Assembly: GCA_017624735.1 (NCBI GenBank)
Contig: JAGAMK010000069.1
Coordinates: forward strand, 1 to 64,000
Direction: 5' to 3'
DNA from: Clostridia bacterium
Lineage (GTDB): Bacteria; Bacillota; Clostridia; Oscillospirales; Acutalibacteraceae
DNA length: 64,000 nucleotides
Part shown: positions 8,153 through 17,755 of the stretch, piece by piece
Numbering within the stretch: the first letter of the stretch is position 1
Layout of the letters: each line of letters begins with the position of its first letter
Position numbers and translations under genes: made by a program
Notes under the pieces: model-generated
What the model was told of the DNA's origin: nothing
The model's database searches: none
Seen by the model: only the letters and a program-made list of their open reading frames with translations

Positions 8153-9406
8153 ATGAAGGTATTATGGATTGTAAATATGCTCTTGCCAGATGCTGCTGAA
8201 TATTTAGGAGTTAAAACCGGTTTCAGTGGTACATGGATGATAAATATGTCAAGAGAGATTGCCAACTCAGGTGATGTAGAATTGGCAATTGCCTGTGTTT
8301 ATGGTGATGAATTTAAGGATTTTACAGTTAATAATATCCGTTATTTCTGCATCCCAGGAAATGGCAAAACAATGCTTTTCTATAATGAAAAGTTAATTAA
8401 GTATTGGGACATAATTGAAGAACGATTCAATGCCGATATTGTCAATTTCCATGGAACAGAGTATTCTCACGGTGTTTCATATTTAAGAAAATATAAGGAT
8501 AAGAAAAAGGTTCTCACAATTCAGGGTGTGATGGCAAAGATTTCACCAGAACGTTGCGGTGGATTGCCATTATCAGTTCTTTTGAGATATCGTACTATTA
8601 AAGAATGGTTACATTTTAATGGAATGTTAGAGCAGAAATATCTCTCCAATAGAAATGTGAAATATGAAACAGAAATTATAAAAAGTATGCAATATGTTAC
8701 AGGTAGAACTGATTGGGATAAGTATTACATGCAATCAATTAATCCTGATATTAAGTATTTTAGATGCTATTATGATTTGCGAGAAGAATTTTATCATGCT
8801 CCTAAATGGAATATAGATAATGTTAATCGCAATACAATCTATGCGGCAGGTTCTGCGCAGGCACCTATGAAAGGTGGGCATATAGTAATTGAAGCGCTTA
8901 ATTTAGTAAAAAGAGAAATTCCTAATGTAAAAGCGATATTTTTGGCATCAAAGCAAGAAAATGGCAAACTTGTACCAACAAATGGTTACACAAAATATAT
9001 TGCAGATTTAATTAAAAAATATAACCTTGAGGACAATGTGGAATTTGTTAGTGGTCAAAGAGGCGATGGTGTTATAAAATTAATGACAAATTCACACATT
9101 ACTGTTGTTCCGTCTGCTATTGAAAATGCGTCTGCAACACTTCGTGAAGCAATGCATCTTGGTTCACCTTGCATAGCAGCCTTTAGAGGTGGAATGACAG
9201 AACTTGTTGATGATGGTAAAAGTGGATTTTTATATGATTATACAGAATATGAATTTCTTGCAGGTCGCATAGTTCAAATGTTAAGAGATGATGAACTTGC
9301 AAAAGAATTCTCAAGAAACGCAATTGAGAAATCATCCGCTTGGCACAATAAAGAAAAAAACAAGGATGATTACATTCGTATGTATAAAATAATTTTCGAA
9401 GACTAA
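8153..9406 (+). CDS. Glycosyltransferase family 4 (GT-B)
   Basis: A 417-aa GT4-type enzyme with an N-terminal acceptor domain (MKVLWIVNMLLPDAAEYLG) and the C-terminal nucleotide-sugar domain: IYAAGSAQAPMKGGHIVIEAL, VEFVSGQ, and the E-x7-E region VVPSAIENASATLREAMHLGSP followed by GGMTELVDDGKSGFLY. It adds one sugar to the lipid-linked repeat unit of operon A; which sugar is not readable. The ATG at 8153 follows AGGAGAAGTTAA. There are 14 bases to the gene upstream. Confidence 0.88.
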   Translation: MKVLWIVNMLLPDAAEYLGVKTGFSGTWMINMSREIANSGDVELAIACVYGDEFKDFTVNNIRYFCIPGNGKTMLFYNEKLIKYWDIIEERFNADIVNFHGTEYSHGVSYLRKYKDKKKVLTIQGVMAKISPERCGGLPLSVLLRYRTIKEWLHFNGMLEQKYLSNRNVKYETEIIKSMQYVTGRTDWDKYYMQSINPDIKYFRCYYDLREEFYHAPKWNIDNVNRNTIYAAGSAQAPMKGGHIVIEALNLVKREIPNVKAIFLASKQENGKLVPTNGYTKYIADLIKKYNLEDNVEFVSGQRGDGVIKLMTNSHITVVPSAIENASATLREAMHLGSPCIAAFRGGMTELVDDGKSGFLYDYTEYEFLAGRIVQMLRDDELAKEFSRNAIEKSSAWHNKEKNKDDYIRMYKIIFED

Positions 9407-9428
9407 GCAATTAAGAGAGGCTTAAATA

Positions 9429-10502
9429 ATGTTTTGGTATTTATTTTTTGCAACTGTTCCAGTTTTGGTTTCACTGACAGTTAGCTGGAGGTACAAAAAG
9501 TCAATAAAATTTGATGATAAGGCTAAACGTACATTCCTGCTTTGGTGTGGCCTTGCTTTGTTCTTAATTATTGCATTGAGACATAGGGAAGTTGGTAGTA
9601 AGGACTCGAATAACTATTACGAGAACTGGGAATTACTTAGCACTTTTTCGTTTAATGAATTAAAATTGTTTTCCAAGGAGTCAAATTTTGAAGGCGGATA
9701 TCTACTCTTTGCTTGGTTCTTTTCTCATTTGTTTCCTGAAGGACAAGTTGTTTTTATAATATCGGCAATGATATTTACAATCTCGGTGTGTCGATTTATT
9801 TACATAAATTCAAAAGACCCGGAATTGAGTTTCGTAATGTATATTTGCCTTGGTCTATACACGTTTATGGCACAGGGACTAAGGCAATCACTTGCAATGA
9901 GTATATGTTTGTTTGCAATTGAGTTAGCGAAAAAACGTAAGTTTGTACCTTTTCTGCTTTTAGTTTTGTTAGCAACAACGTTTCATTCATCATCAATTGT
10001 CTTTTTGTTGGTGTACTTCATATATGGACCTAAAATAAGTATAACAACTGGCTTGGTAGGGGCAGTTATTGCCGGTTTTCTTGTTGTGTTTTCAAAACAA
10101 ATTGCGGCTATCGGTAATGAGATTTTTAACAGAGAATATGAGGGCGAAATTGAATCTGGTGGCTATGTTGCAGTATCTATATACATAATTATCCTTATAG
10201 CATCTATTGTTTGTGCGGGAACGAGAAGAAAAGATAAAGATTATTCTTTCTTTGTATTTATGACTTTCTTTGGAGGAATATTCTATTTCTTGAGATACGT
10301 AGGCGTTGACGTGTTTGAAAGAATCAGTTACTATTTCTTATTTGGACAAATAATTGCTTTACCTAATGCTATATCAAGATTTGATAAGAATGTATCATTT
10401 GTCATAAAAAGTACAGTTATAGTATTGTGTATAGCATTGTTTGCGTATAGATTAAGCGGAGATGGCTTGGTTGTGTACAAATTCTTCTGGCAACAATATT
10501 AG
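9429..10502 (+). CDS. EpsG-like Wzy polysaccharide polymerase (operon A)
   Basis: A hydrophobic 357-aa protein with about ten membrane segments. The region after the second helix (ALRHREVGSKDSNNYYENWE) matches the EpsG family signature of an arginine-rich turn followed by D-x-x-x-Y. It then has YTFMAQGLRQSLAMSI and FHSSSIVFLLVYF, also typical of EpsG/Wzy. It probably polymerises repeat units on the outer face of the membrane. It is the first of two such proteins in the window. A 74-base gap follows with only a weak hairpin. Confidence 0.82.
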   Translation: MFWYLFFATVPVLVSLTVSWRYKKSIKFDDKAKRTFLLWCGLALFLIIALRHREVGSKDSNNYYENWELLSTFSFNELKLFSKESNFEGGYLLFAWFFSHLFPEGQVVFIISAMIFTISVCRFIYINSKDPELSFVMYICLGLYTFMAQGLRQSLAMSICLFAIELAKKRKFVPFLLLVLLATTFHSSSIVFLLVYFIYGPKISITTGLVGAVIAGFLVVFSKQIAAIGNEIFNREYEGEIESGGYVAVSIYIIILIASIVCAGTRRKDKDYSFFVFMTFFGGIFYFLRYVGVDVFERISYYFLFGQIIALPNAISRFDKNVSFVIKSTVIVLCIALFAYRLSGDGLVVYKFFWQQY

Positions 10503-10576
10503 TAATGTTTACAGATATGTGATTAATGAAACAAATCTGTTTTTATTGCAAGAAAATGATTGATTAGGGTGTTTTT

Positions 10577-11554
10577 ATGGAAAAGTATTTAGTGGATATT
10601 CCGGTTGCATTGATATTTTTTAATCGTGACGATACATTGAAAAGTGTTTTTGAGCAGGTGCGCAAGGCAAAGCCATCAAAATTGTTCTTAATTCAGGATG
10701 GTGCAAGAGAAAACCGTGAAGACGATATTGAAGGTATTGCTGCTTGCCGTAAAGTGGTAGAAAATGTTGATTGGGAATGTGAAATTTTTAAAAATTATTC
10801 TGAAGAGAATCTTGGCTGTGGCAGAAGAGTTTCAAGTGGTATATCTTGGGTTTTTGAGTCAGTTGACAGAGCTATTATTTTGGAAGATGACTGTGTAATT
10901 GAGCCAACATTTATAAATTTCTGTGATGAATTACTTGAAAAATACAAAGATGATGAACGTGTTGCTATGATTAGTGCCCTCAATCATTTTGTTGATTGGG
11001 ATTGTGGTGATAATAGCTACTTTTTTGCAAAGACTGGTGCGATTGCTGCTTGGGCAACATGGAAGAGAGTGTGGGACAACTTTGATTTCACAATTAAGTA
11101 TTATAACGATGATTATGTGAAAAAAGTAATTAAATCTTCGTTTAACCATAAATATGCTGCAAACGCACGTATGAAGAATTGGCAGAGCATCTATGAACGA
11201 GGACAAAAGGGAGAGAAAATTCGTTATTGGGGACCACAATTTGGTTTTCTTAAATATCGTACAACCGCATTGTCCATAGTTCCTTCGCATACTCTGTCAA
11301 GTAACGTAGGTGTTGGTCCAAAAGCTACTTTCTCCGGTATGGGTGCAGAGTTTATGAAAAAATCAATGAGACCTTGGTTCTTTCAAAAAACAAGACCGAT
11401 GGAATTTCCTCTTAAACATCCAGTAACAATTTTACCGGACTGTGAGTATGATAAAAAATATTACGATATTACATATCCTAATCCAATAGTTGGATTTATA
11501 ACAAAAACTTTTTATTTTTGCAAACGAAAGTTATACTCTATGTTAAAAAAATAG
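10577..11554 (+). CDS. GT-A fold glycosyltransferase (HlpA/GT2-like)
   Basis: The N-terminus PVALIFFNRDDTLKSVFEQVR, LIQDGAREN and the acidic metal-binding motif AIILEDDCVIEPTF place this 325-aa protein with the GT2-like group often annotated as hemolytic protein HlpA-like glycosyltransferases. The middle (ISALNHF, TWKRVW) and the basic C-terminus agree with a membrane-associated cytosolic enzyme. It adds a sugar to the operon A repeat unit. The ATG is preceded by AGGGTGTTTTT, a modest ribosome binding site. Confidence 0.8.
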   Translation: MEKYLVDIPVALIFFNRDDTLKSVFEQVRKAKPSKLFLIQDGARENREDDIEGIAACRKVVENVDWECEIFKNYSEENLGCGRRVSSGISWVFESVDRAIILEDDCVIEPTFINFCDELLEKYKDDERVAMISALNHFVDWDCGDNSYFFAKTGAIAAWATWKRVWDNFDFTIKYYNDDYVKKVIKSSFNHKYAANARMKNWQSIYERGQKGEKIRYWGPQFGFLKYRTTALSIVPSHTLSSNVGVGPKATFSGMGAEFMKKSMRPWFFQKTRPMEFPLKHPVTILPDCEYDKKYYDITYPNPIVGFITKTFYFCKRKLYSMLKK

Positions 11555-11593
11555 TTTTTAAATATTGATTTCTTATATTTATCAAGGAGAAAA

Positions 11594-13126
11594 ATGAACA
11601 GTTCAAAACAGATTAAATTTGGTGCAGTAATGTCCTATTTCACCATTGCTTTTAATATGGTTGCAGGACTTTTATACACACCATGGATGATTGAACAAAT
11701 AGGTCAGAGCAATTACGGACTTTATACATTGGCAACATCTCTCATTACATTATTCGTAATGGATTTTGGTATGAGTGCAGCTGTAACGCGATTTATTTCA
11801 AAATATAATGCGGCAGGTGACCAAAGGGCGGTTAATAACTTTTTAGGCATAGTTTATAAGCTATACCTTTTTATCGATGCGGTTATACTTATTGCTTTGA
11901 TTGGTGTAAGCTTTTTCATAGAAAGTATTTATGATAATCTTACTACATCAGAATTAGATACCTTTAAAATACTTTATGTTATAGTAGGGCTTTTTAGTGT
12001 AATCTCTTTTCCTTTTACGAATCTGAACGGTGTTTTGACAGCTTATGAAAGATTTGTTGATTTGAAAGTTGCAGACTTGTTTCATAAAGTGTTTATAGTT
12101 GTCACAATGGTAGTAGCACTCGTATTAGGTTATGGTGTTTACGCTCTTGTAATTGTCAATGCGGTTGCCGGTATATTAACGATAATAATTAAACTTGTTA
12201 TTATTCAAATAAAAACCTCCATTAAGATTAATTGGAAGTTCAAAGACAAGAAAATGCTCAAAGAGATTTTTGGCTTTTCGGCCTGGACTACTATTTCAAG
12301 TCTTGCTCAGCGTTTGATTTTTAACATTACGCCATCAATTATTGCAGCAGTTTCTGCAACAGGTTCTGTTGGTGTGGCAATCTTTGGATTAGCGCAAACA
12401 ATTGAGGGTTATATATATACATTTGCAACTGCAATCAATGGAATGTTCATGCCAAGAATTTCTAAAATAATACATGATGGAAAAAAAGAAACTGATTTAT
12501 TGCCACTAATGATTCGTATTGGAAGAATACAATGTATGATTATAGGAATACTTGTTGTAGGCTTTATGGCATTAGGCAAGTCATTTATTGTGGATATATG
12601 GAATAAGCCTGATTTTACACAGAGTTATATTTGTGCAGGACTTTTAATAATACCAAGTTTTTTCTATTTACCTATGCAGATTGCACATACAACTTTAATT
12701 GTTGAGAATAAAGTGAAGTTGCAAGCGTACGTATTTGTTGGAATGGGAGTATTAAATGTTGTTCTCTCATTACTACTATCAAAACACTTTGGTGCAATAG
12801 GGGCATCTCTTTCAATTTTTGCTGCATATATGATACGTACCGTTGCAATGGCTATTATTTATCAAAAATCGTTAAAATTAGATATGGTGAAATTCTTTAA
12901 AGAAACGTTTATTAAAATAACGCCATACTTGCTTGTTACATTCTTAGTTGGTATTGCCATGGAAAGATTCAATCCATTATCTAATGACTTGGTAAGATTT
13001 GCAGTTAATGGTGCAGTATTGGTAGGATGTTTTGGTGTATTAATGCTTGTAAAGGGCTTTAATCAATATGAAAGAAACCTTGTTTTAGGTATCTTCAAAA
13101 AAATTGGAAAAAATATTAAAGATTAA
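11594..13126 (+). CDS. Wzx-type oligosaccharide flippase (operon A)
   Basis: A 510-aa integral membrane protein of the polysaccharide transporter (MOP/MATE-like) superfamily, with about 14 hydrophobic segments. The N-terminal SYFTIAFNMVAGLLYTPWMIEQIGQSNYGLYTLA is typical: an amphipathic helix, then a G-x-x-x-YGLYT turn. It flips undecaprenyl-linked repeat units across the membrane for the polymerase at 9429-10502. The start follows AAGGAGAAAA. A second flippase at 28825-30357 has the same length. Confidence 0.92.
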   Translation: MNSSKQIKFGAVMSYFTIAFNMVAGLLYTPWMIEQIGQSNYGLYTLATSLITLFVMDFGMSAAVTRFISKYNAAGDQRAVNNFLGIVYKLYLFIDAVILIALIGVSFFIESIYDNLTTSELDTFKILYVIVGLFSVISFPFTNLNGVLTAYERFVDLKVADLFHKVFIVVTMVVALVLGYGVYALVIVNAVAGILTIIIKLVIIQIKTSIKINWKFKDKKMLKEIFGFSAWTTISSLAQRLIFNITPSIIAAVSATGSVGVAIFGLAQTIEGYIYTFATAINGMFMPRISKIIHDGKKETDLLPLMIRIGRIQCMIIGILVVGFMALGKSFIVDIWNKPDFTQSYICAGLLIIPSFFYLPMQIAHTTLIVENKVKLQAYVFVGMGVLNVVLSLLLSKHFGAIGASLSIFAAYMIRTVAMAIIYQKSLKLDMVKFFKETFIKITPYLLVTFLVGIAMERFNPLSNDLVRFAVNGAVLVGCFGVLMLVKGFNQYERNLVLGIFKKIGKNIKD

Positions 13127-13147
13127 TAAATCTATGGAGTGATAAAA

Positions 13148-14191
13148 ATGAGTATGTTCGAAGGAAAAACATTAATGATTACCGGTGGTACAGGTTCATT
13201 TGGCAACACTGTCTTAAAAAGATTTTTAGAAACTGATATCGGTGAAATAAGAGTTTTCTCACGTGATGAAAAGAAACAGGATGATATGCGTCACGAGTTT
13301 CAGGTAACGCATCCTGAAGTAGCACATAAGCTTAAGTTCTACATCGGTGATGTTCGTGACCTTGCATCTGTTAAGAATGCTATGTATGGTGTTGACTATA
13401 TTTTCCATGCAGCAGCACTTAAACAGGTTCCATCATGCGAATTCTTCCCTGTTGAGGCAGTAAAAACTAATGTACTTGGTACAGATAATGTTCTTACAGC
13501 AGCTATTGAGGCAGGTGTAAAGACTGTTATTTGCCTTTCAACTGACAAGGCAGCATACCCGGTTAATGCTATGGGCACTTCAAAAGCAATGATGGAAAAA
13601 GTTGTTGTTGCCAAGTCAAGAACAGTAGCTCCTGAAAAGACAAAGATTTGCTGTACACGTTACGGTAATGTTCTTTGCTCACGTGGCTCAGTTGTTCCTC
13701 TTTGGATTGACCAGATTAGAGCAGGCAATCCAATTACGATTACAGAGCCATCAATGACTCGTTTTGTAATGAGCCTTGAAGAAGCCGTTGACCTTGTTCT
13801 TTTTGCATTTGAGAATGGTGAAAGCGGTGATATTCTTGTTCAAAAGGCTCCTGCTTGTACAATTGAAGTACTTGCAAAAGCAGTTGCAGAACTCTTTAAC
13901 CCAGAAACAGAAATTCGTGTAATCGGTATCCGTCATGGTGAAAAGATGTTTGAAACACTTCTTACAAATGAAGAGTGTGCAAATGCTATCGATATGGGTG
14001 ATTTCTATCGCGTTCCGGCTGATAAGCGCGGTCTTAACTATGATAAATACTTTAATGATGGCGACGTGGAACGTACACAGCTTTCGGAATTCGACTCAAA
14101 TAATACAAACCTTATGACTGTTGAAGAAGTTAAGGAAAAACTACTTTCACTTCAATACATTCAAGATGTTCTTGCTGATTGGGAGAAATAA
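13148..14191 (+). CDS. capE: UDP-GlcNAc 4,6-dehydratase / 5-epimerase (CapE/WbjB/FnlA-type)
   Basis: A 347-aa extended short-chain dehydrogenase: NAD site GGTGSFG near residue 14, FHAAALKQVPSCEFFPVEAV, and the CapE-type active site STDKAAYPVNAMGTSKAMMEK. It converts UDP-GlcNAc to the 2,6-dideoxy-4-keto-L-hexose, the first step to UDP-N-acetyl-L-fucosamine. The ATG at 13148 lies 8 bases after GGAG; the in-frame GTG at 13139 overlaps that site. It is followed by CapF and CapG, which supports the assignment over the related FlaA1/PglF enzymes. Confidence 0.88.
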   Translation: MSMFEGKTLMITGGTGSFGNTVLKRFLETDIGEIRVFSRDEKKQDDMRHEFQVTHPEVAHKLKFYIGDVRDLASVKNAMYGVDYIFHAAALKQVPSCEFFPVEAVKTNVLGTDNVLTAAIEAGVKTVICLSTDKAAYPVNAMGTSKAMMEKVVVAKSRTVAPEKTKICCTRYGNVLCSRGSVVPLWIDQIRAGNPITITEPSMTRFVMSLEEAVDLVLFAFENGESGDILVQKAPACTIEVLAKAVAELFNPETEIRVIGIRHGEKMFETLLTNEECANAIDMGDFYRVPADKRGLNYDKYFNDGDVERTQLSEFDSNNTNLMTVEEVKEKLLSLQYIQDVLADWEK

Positions 14192-14193
14192 AC

Positions 14194-15390
14194 ATGAGAG
14201 TTCTAGTTACAGGTGCAAAAGGGTTTGTTGGTAAGAACCTTGTTGCAGCGTTGAAAAATATCAAAGATGGTAAAGATAGAACACATCCAGAGATTATTAT
14301 TGATGAGGTTTATTCTTATGACATTGATTCTTCCGCTGAGCTTTTAGAAGAAGCATGTAAAAATGCTGATTTCGTGTTTAATCTTGCTGGTGTGAATCGT
14401 CCACAAAATGCAGAGGAGTTTATGCAAGGTAATTTCGGTTTTGCATCAACACTTCTTGATACTCTCCAAAAGTATAATAATACTTGTCCTGTAGTGTTGT
14501 CTTCATCAATTCAGGCAACACTTGTGGGCAGATACGACAGTGATTATGGCAGAAGCAAGAAGGCAGGGGAAGACCTTTTCTTTGAATATTCAGAGAAAAC
14601 AGGTGCAAAAGTGCTTGTATATCGTTTCCCTAATCTTTTTGGTAAATGGTGCAGACCTAATTACAATAGTGCGGTTGCTACGTTCTGTAACAATATTGCA
14701 AACGATTTGGAAATTACAGTAAATGACCCATCAGTTCAACTTGAACTTTTGTATATTGATGATTTAATTGATGAAATGTTTGCAGCTATTGAGGGTAAAG
14801 AACATCATTGTGAGTTTGAGGGCATCGACACCGTTTTGTGTGATAATGGTAAATATTGTGCAGCTCCAATTACTCATAAGGTTACATTGGGTGAAATCGT
14901 TGAACTTCTTGAGTCTTTCAAAAATCAGCCACAAACACTTTTGATGCCGGAAATTCCTTATAACTCATTTGCTAAAAAACTTTATTCAACATATCTTTCA
15001 TATCTTCCAAAAGAAAAAGCAATTTTTGATTTGAAGATGAATTGTGATGACAGAGGCTCGTTTACTGAACTTTTAAAAACTGAAAAATGCGGTCAGTTCA
15101 GTGTGAATATCTCAAAACCCGGAATCACTAAAGGTCAGCATTGGCACCATACAAAATGGGAATTCTTCATTGTTGTAAGTGGCCATGGCCTTATTCAAAT
15201 GAGAAAAATCGATAGTGATGAAGTACTTAATTACGAGGTAACAGGGGATAAGATTCAGGCAATACATATGTTGCCGGGATATACTCATAACATTATCAAC
15301 TTGAGTGAAACTGAAAACCTTGTTACAGTTATGTGGGCAAATGAACAATTTGACCCATCACATCCTGATACTTTCTTCGAGGTGGTATAA
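14194..15390 (+). CDS. capF: CapF/WbjC-type UDP-4-keto sugar epimerase/reductase with cupin domain
   Basis: The 398-aa protein has an N-terminal Rossmann SDR domain (VTGAKGFVGKNL, SSSIQATLVG, YGRSKKAGE) and, from about residue 285, a C-terminal cupin (RGSFTELLKT, QHWHHTKWEFFIVVSGHGLIQM, LPGYTHNIINLSE). This two-domain layout is specific to CapF, where the cupin epimerises C3 and the SDR domain reduces C4. The start ATG at 14194 is two bases after the capE stop and follows GGGAGAAATAAAC. It acts between CapE and CapG. Confidence 0.9.
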   Translation: MRVLVTGAKGFVGKNLVAALKNIKDGKDRTHPEIIIDEVYSYDIDSSAELLEEACKNADFVFNLAGVNRPQNAEEFMQGNFGFASTLLDTLQKYNNTCPVVLSSSIQATLVGRYDSDYGRSKKAGEDLFFEYSEKTGAKVLVYRFPNLFGKWCRPNYNSAVATFCNNIANDLEITVNDPSVQLELLYIDDLIDEMFAAIEGKEHHCEFEGIDTVLCDNGKYCAAPITHKVTLGEIVELLESFKNQPQTLLMPEIPYNSFAKKLYSTYLSYLPKEKAIFDLKMNCDDRGSFTELLKTEKCGQFSVNISKPGITKGQHWHHTKWEFFIVVSGHGLIQMRKIDSDEVLNYEVTGDKIQAIHMLPGYTHNIINLSETENLVTVMWANEQFDPSHPDTFFEVV

Positions 15391-15393
15391 ATT

Positions 15394-16572
15394 ATGAAGT
15401 TAGATTATTCAGATATTAAATTCCAAGATAATGGTAAATTAAAGCTTTTGATTATCGTGGGCACTCGTCCAGAAATCATTCGACTTGCCGCTGTAATCAA
15501 TAAGAGTCGTCAGTACTTTGATTGCATTTTGGCTCATACTGGTCAAAACTATGACTATAACCTTAATGGTGTATTCTTCAAGGACCTTCAACTCGCAGAC
15601 CCTGAAGTATATATGGACGCAGTAGGTGACGACCTTGGCTCAACAGTTGGTAACATTATTAACTGTTCATACAAGCTTATGAATCAGATTAAACCTGATG
15701 CTTTACTTATTCTTGGTGATACAAACTCTTGTCTTTCCGCAATTGCAGCAAAAAGACTTCATATTCCTATTTTCCACATGGAGGCAGGTAATCGTTGTAA
15801 AGATGAGTGTCTTCCTGAAGAAACAAACAGAAGAATCGTTGATATTATTTCTGATGTTAACCTTGCATATTCTGAACATGCAAGAAAGTATCTTCACGAA
15901 TGTGGCCTTCCAAAGGAAAGAGTTTATGTAACCGGCTCACCAATGGCTGAAGTTCTTCATAATAATCTTGAAAAGATTGAAGCAAGTGATATTCACTCAA
16001 AACTCGGTCTTGAAAAAGGTAAATATATTCTTCTTTCAGCACACAGAGAAGAAAATATTGATACAGAAAAGAATTTCTTATCTCTTTTCAATGCTATTAA
16101 TAAAACAGCCGAAAAGTATGATATGCCAATTCTTTATTCTTGCCATCCAAGAAGTAAAAAGAGACTCGCAGAGAGCGGTTTTAAACTTGATGAACGTGTT
16201 ATTCAGCACGAGCCACTCGGTTTCCACGATTATAACTGCTTGCAGATGAATGCTTTTGCAGTTGTTTCTGATAGTGGTACTCTTCCTGAAGAAAGTTCAT
16301 TCTTTACTTCTGTTGGTAAGCCCTTCCCGGCAGTTTGTATCCGCACATCAACAGAAAGACCAGAAGCACTCGATAAGGCTTGCTTTGTACTTGCAGGTAT
16401 TGATGAAAAATCACTCCTTCAGGCAATTGACACTGCTGTACAACTTAACCTTGATGGTGAACTTGGTATTCCTGTACCTGATTATGTTGATGAAAATGTT
16501 TCAACAAAGGTTGTAAAACTTATCCAGTCATATACAGGTGTAGTTGATAAAATGGTATGGCGTAAATATTAA
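15394..16572 (+). CDS. capG: UDP-N-acetyl sugar 2-epimerase (CapG/WbjD, non-hydrolysing WecB-like)
   Basis: A GT-B fold epimerase of the WecB/MnaA family (392 aa): VGTRPEIIRLAAV, HTGQNYD, ILGDTNSCLSAIAAKR, HMEAGNRCKDECLPEETNRR and SDSGTLPEESSFF. After CapE and CapF this fits the C2 epimerisation that yields UDP-N-acetyl-L-fucosamine. An ordinary UDP-GlcNAc/ManNAc epimerase is the alternative; the tight three-gene order makes CapG more likely. It is the last gene of operon A and is followed by a strong terminator. Confidence 0.88.
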   Translation: MKLDYSDIKFQDNGKLKLLIIVGTRPEIIRLAAVINKSRQYFDCILAHTGQNYDYNLNGVFFKDLQLADPEVYMDAVGDDLGSTVGNIINCSYKLMNQIKPDALLILGDTNSCLSAIAAKRLHIPIFHMEAGNRCKDECLPEETNRRIVDIISDVNLAYSEHARKYLHECGLPKERVYVTGSPMAEVLHNNLEKIEASDIHSKLGLEKGKYILLSAHREENIDTEKNFLSLFNAINKTAEKYDMPILYSCHPRSKKRLAESGFKLDERVIQHEPLGFHDYNCLQMNAFAVVSDSGTLPEESSFFTSVGKPFPAVCIRTSTERPEALDKACFVLAGIDEKSLLQAIDTAVQLNLDGELGIPVPDYVDENVSTKVVKLIQSYTGVVDKMVWRKY

Positions 16573-16579
16573 AAATAAA

Positions 16580-16611
16580 ACTCCTTGGATTTTGTCCAAG
16601 GAGTTTTTTTT
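16580..16611 (+). terminator. Rho-independent terminator of operon A
   Basis: A 10-bp perfect stem (ACTCCTTGGA 16580-16589, TCCAAGGAGT 16595-16604) is followed by eight T. It ends the capG transcript and overlaps the stop of the converging nucleotidyltransferase gene, for which the A-rich flank may also serve. Confidence 0.9.
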
Positions 16612-17755
16612 AAAACCCTGATTTTTCAAAAATTTCACGCATAATATCAACACTATCTGAGTCAGTATTAATAAGGTCTTTACGTTTTTTAATCATACCT
16701 TCATTCTTTGTAAAAAGCAGTCTGAAAATTCTTTTTAACCAGAAAAAGGGTAAAAGTAACGGAACCTTTTTCAGCAAGGGATATCTTGCAACCATATGTG
16801 CGTACTTTGGAAATAATGTAGTAATAATTCTTGACATCTTTGATTGTTTTGATGATGCAACTTTCGCAACAGACGCAACATCTTTTACAGGTGCTCCTAA
16901 AACAATATAGTTTTCCATTGTTGTAAGGTCATCATTGTATTCACCATCAGCAAACATGCAATTGTAAAGCAGTCTTATTTTTTCTGCGAACTTGTCAATT
17001 CCAATAGTTTTAAATTGTTGGTTAATATAAGTGAAATCAAGCTTATCTCCTAATATTCTTTCCATAAGGAATAAATCCATTGTTGGTCTGAAACAAGAGC
17101 CACCATCAAGATAGTGTTCTGCTAAATGTGCAAGAGTATATACGTATAAATCATTGTCGGACATTTTATATTCATGTTCTGAAACTTGCACTGCTTTTTC
17201 CCATACATCAGAAAAATAGTCGTGCATAAAATAGTCGTCAATGAAAAGCATTTGATGAAGTTCCACAGTTATATTGGGTTTTTTAGTGAAAATTACATCT
17301 TTATAATTGTCCATATACTGTGTAAAACCGTTTTCAAGAAGAATATGACAACCATGCTCCAAATCATCTTTTTTGATTAATACATCCATATCAACCATAT
17401 ATCTTATTTCTGGAGTGGGATAAAGTTTTTTCAGGTGTGAACCTTTTAGGAACATAAAATCTATATTTTCTTCTGAAAATTTATTACTGATAAAAGCTCT
17501 TTCGGCTTCTTGAGCTGCATCACGCATTAAAAATGTCATATACATATTACGCAAATTATTCTCAAATGTTTCGTTAACAGGGATATTTCCGTTTTTTATA
17601 GCAAGATAAAGGATGCCCTGTACAGAGTTTTTTACAGCTAATTTGTATAGTTGCTGGAGGTTAATATCTGTTGAATACGCAGGAATTGGCTGCTCACAAA
17701 TTATCGAAGCAACCATTTTGAGAAAATATGCTTTTGTTTTCATCATGTCCGTCAT
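16610..17755 (-). CDS. Nucleotidyltransferase family protein (PF14907-like)
   Basis: The 381-aa protein matches the uncharacterised nucleotidyltransferase group related to lincosamide/aminoglycoside-type enzymes. FMFLKGSHLKKLYPTPEIRYMVDMDVLIKKDD holds the K-G-x-H and the R-x-x-x-D-x-D metal site (near residues 98-124), and ITVELHQMLFIDD carries the third acidic residue region. The target is unknown; in other Firmicutes such genes accompany S26 peptidases and PqqD-like genes in presumed peptide-modification loci. Here the start overlaps the stop of the S26 peptidase gene (ATGA), so the two are translationally coupled. It lies opposite in direction to the flanking polysaccharide operons. Confidence 0.75.
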   Translation of the reverse strand: MTDMMKTKAYFLKMVASIICEQPIPAYSTDINLQQLYKLAVKNSVQGILYLAIKNGNIPVNETFENNLRNMYMTFLMRDAAQEAERAFISNKFSEENIDFMFLKGSHLKKLYPTPEIRYMVDMDVLIKKDDLEHGCHILLENGFTQYMDNYKDVIFTKKPNITVELHQMLFIDDYFMHDYFSDVWEKAVQVSEHEYKMSDNDLYVYTLAHLAEHYLDGGSCFRPTMDLFLMERILGDKLDFTYINQQFKTIGIDKFAEKIRLLYNCMFADGEYNDDLTTMENYIVLGAPVKDVASVAKVASSKQSKMSRIITTLFPKYAHMVARYPLLKKVPLLLPFFWLKRIFRLLFTKNEGMIKKRKDLINTDSDSVDIMREIFEKSGF